Source: an uncultured Desulfovibrio sp. (GTDB lineage: Bacteria; Desulfobacterota; Desulfovibrionia; Desulfovibrionales; Desulfovibrionaceae). Taken from it: DNA of 14,453 nt. Numbering within the stretch: position 1 is the first letter of the stretch; each line of letters starts with the position of its first letter. Location of the stretch: positions 1 to 14,453 of the forward strand of contig CAMBWG010000016.1 of NCBI GenBank assembly GCA_945871415.1, in the 5' to 3' direction. The translations under genes were made by a program, and so were the position numbers. The notes under the pieces were generated by a model. It was not told the origin of the DNA. It worked only from the letters and a program-made list of their open reading frames with translations, and did no database searches. Positions 14,190-14,453 of this stretch are shown in pieces.

Positions 14190-14260
14190 CTTGCCGTCTT
14201 CCGCGTCGGGCAAGCGGACAAATCCCGGTACGGGCAGCGGCAAATTTTGTTTTGAAAAAA

Positions 14261-14287
14261 TAGAGCCTTTCAACTTTGAAAAATGTG
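14261..14287 (+). repeat. Truncated terminus (copy E) of the dispersed repeat family beside the dsrB 3' end
   Basis: TAGAGCCTTTCAACTTTGAA followed by AAATGTG matches the left end of copy A (TAGAGCGTTTCAACTTTGGA). The core and right half are absent. Similarity stops in a run of Cs directly abutting the dsrB stop codon. Confidence 0.65.
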
Positions 14288-14293
14288 CCCCCC

Positions 14294-14453
14294 CTAGAAC
14301 TTGAACTGCGTGCTCTGACGCCACGTGTAGTAGGCCGGATCGCGGAAGTCGTCGATCAGGTGGTGTGTGAATTCAAGGCCGGTCAGCTTGAAGAAGGATT
14401 CCCAGCCGATGCGTTCGGCCCAGTCGCCCAGACGTTCGTACTTGTTGGCGTTG
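14294..14453 (-). CDS. dsrB: Dissimilatory sulfite reductase beta subunit, C-terminal 52 residues only
   Basis: Only the 3' end lies in the window; the gene continues beyond the right edge. The visible residues include NKYERLGDWAERIGWESFF, LTGLEFTHHLIDDFRDPAYY and the terminal WRQSTQFKF. I recognise these as the C-terminus of Desulfovibrio DsrB (desulfoviridin beta), which is almost identical there as I recall it. DsrB with DsrA reduces sulfite with siroheme in the cytoplasm, the last step of sulfate respiration. The stop (minus TAG, 14294-14296) is at the expected length, with no fusion to DsrD. No ribosome-binding site or ORF for dsrD follows within the 295 bp before phoU. Confidence in identity is high despite the short stretch. 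Confidence 0.9.
   Translation of the reverse strand, partial: NANKYERLGDWAERIGWESFFKLTGLEFTHHLIDDFRDPAYYTWRQSTQFKF

Noticed and set aside
13977..14324. 115-codon minus-strand frame downstream of dsrB as a possible dsrD
   Set aside because: It is longer than DsrD, overlaps the dsrB and phoU coding regions, and has no resemblance to the DsrD winged-helix sequence I know.
1..14453. CRISPR array, tRNA, rRNA, prophage or transposase gene
   Set aside because: No regularly spaced repeat array, no recognisable RNA gene and no mobile-element protein were seen on either strand.

Overview
The window looks like a sulfate-reducing bacterium of the Desulfovibrio group. It is GC-rich. Its right edge carries the C-terminus of the dissimilatory sulfite reductase beta subunit (DsrB), and its left edge carries a periplasmic formate dehydrogenase operon of the FdhA-FdhB-FdhE-cytochrome c3 type known from Desulfovibrio. 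There are no tRNA, rRNA, phage, integrase, transposase or CRISPR features.

Layout. Positions 1-4541 (+) hold a formate dehydrogenase operon: the 3' part of the catalytic subunit fdhA, the three-cluster iron-sulfur subunit fdhB, the maturation factor fdhE and a tetraheme cytochrome c3-like protein. It oxidises formate outside the membrane and passes electrons to periplasmic c-type cytochromes. Positions 4542-4951 are non-coding and hold terminators and repeat fragments. Positions 4952-6388 (-) encode a flagellin with a large central insertion, with a candidate sigma-28 promoter just upstream.

Positions 6669-13999 are a complete phosphate-acquisition locus split into two divergent units. pstS-pstC-pstA run leftward. 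phoB-phoR-pstB-phoU run rightward with overlapping ends (phoR/pstB ATGA, pstB/phoU TAATG). The 274-bp region between pstS and phoB carries two direct-repeat Pho boxes, one facing each way, so PhoB very likely activates both units. PstS captures phosphate, PstCA with the PstB ATPase imports it, and PhoR/PhoU/PhoB sense and regulate. Past a bidirectional terminator, dsrB enters on the minus strand and continues off the right edge. No dsrD gene follows it.

The most unusual signal is a dispersed, non-coding, hairpin-rich repeat family of about 90-125 bp. Three recognisable copies and two or three truncated or degenerate ones occupy nearly every long spacer in the window: cytochrome/flagellin, flagellin/pstA, pstC/pstS, phoB/phoR and phoU/dsrB. 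Copies share a 16-bp core and usually begin TAGAGC. The phoB/phoR copy is flanked by TA on both sides, as a TA-targeting miniature transposable element would be. Removing it restores a TAA stop codon for phoB.
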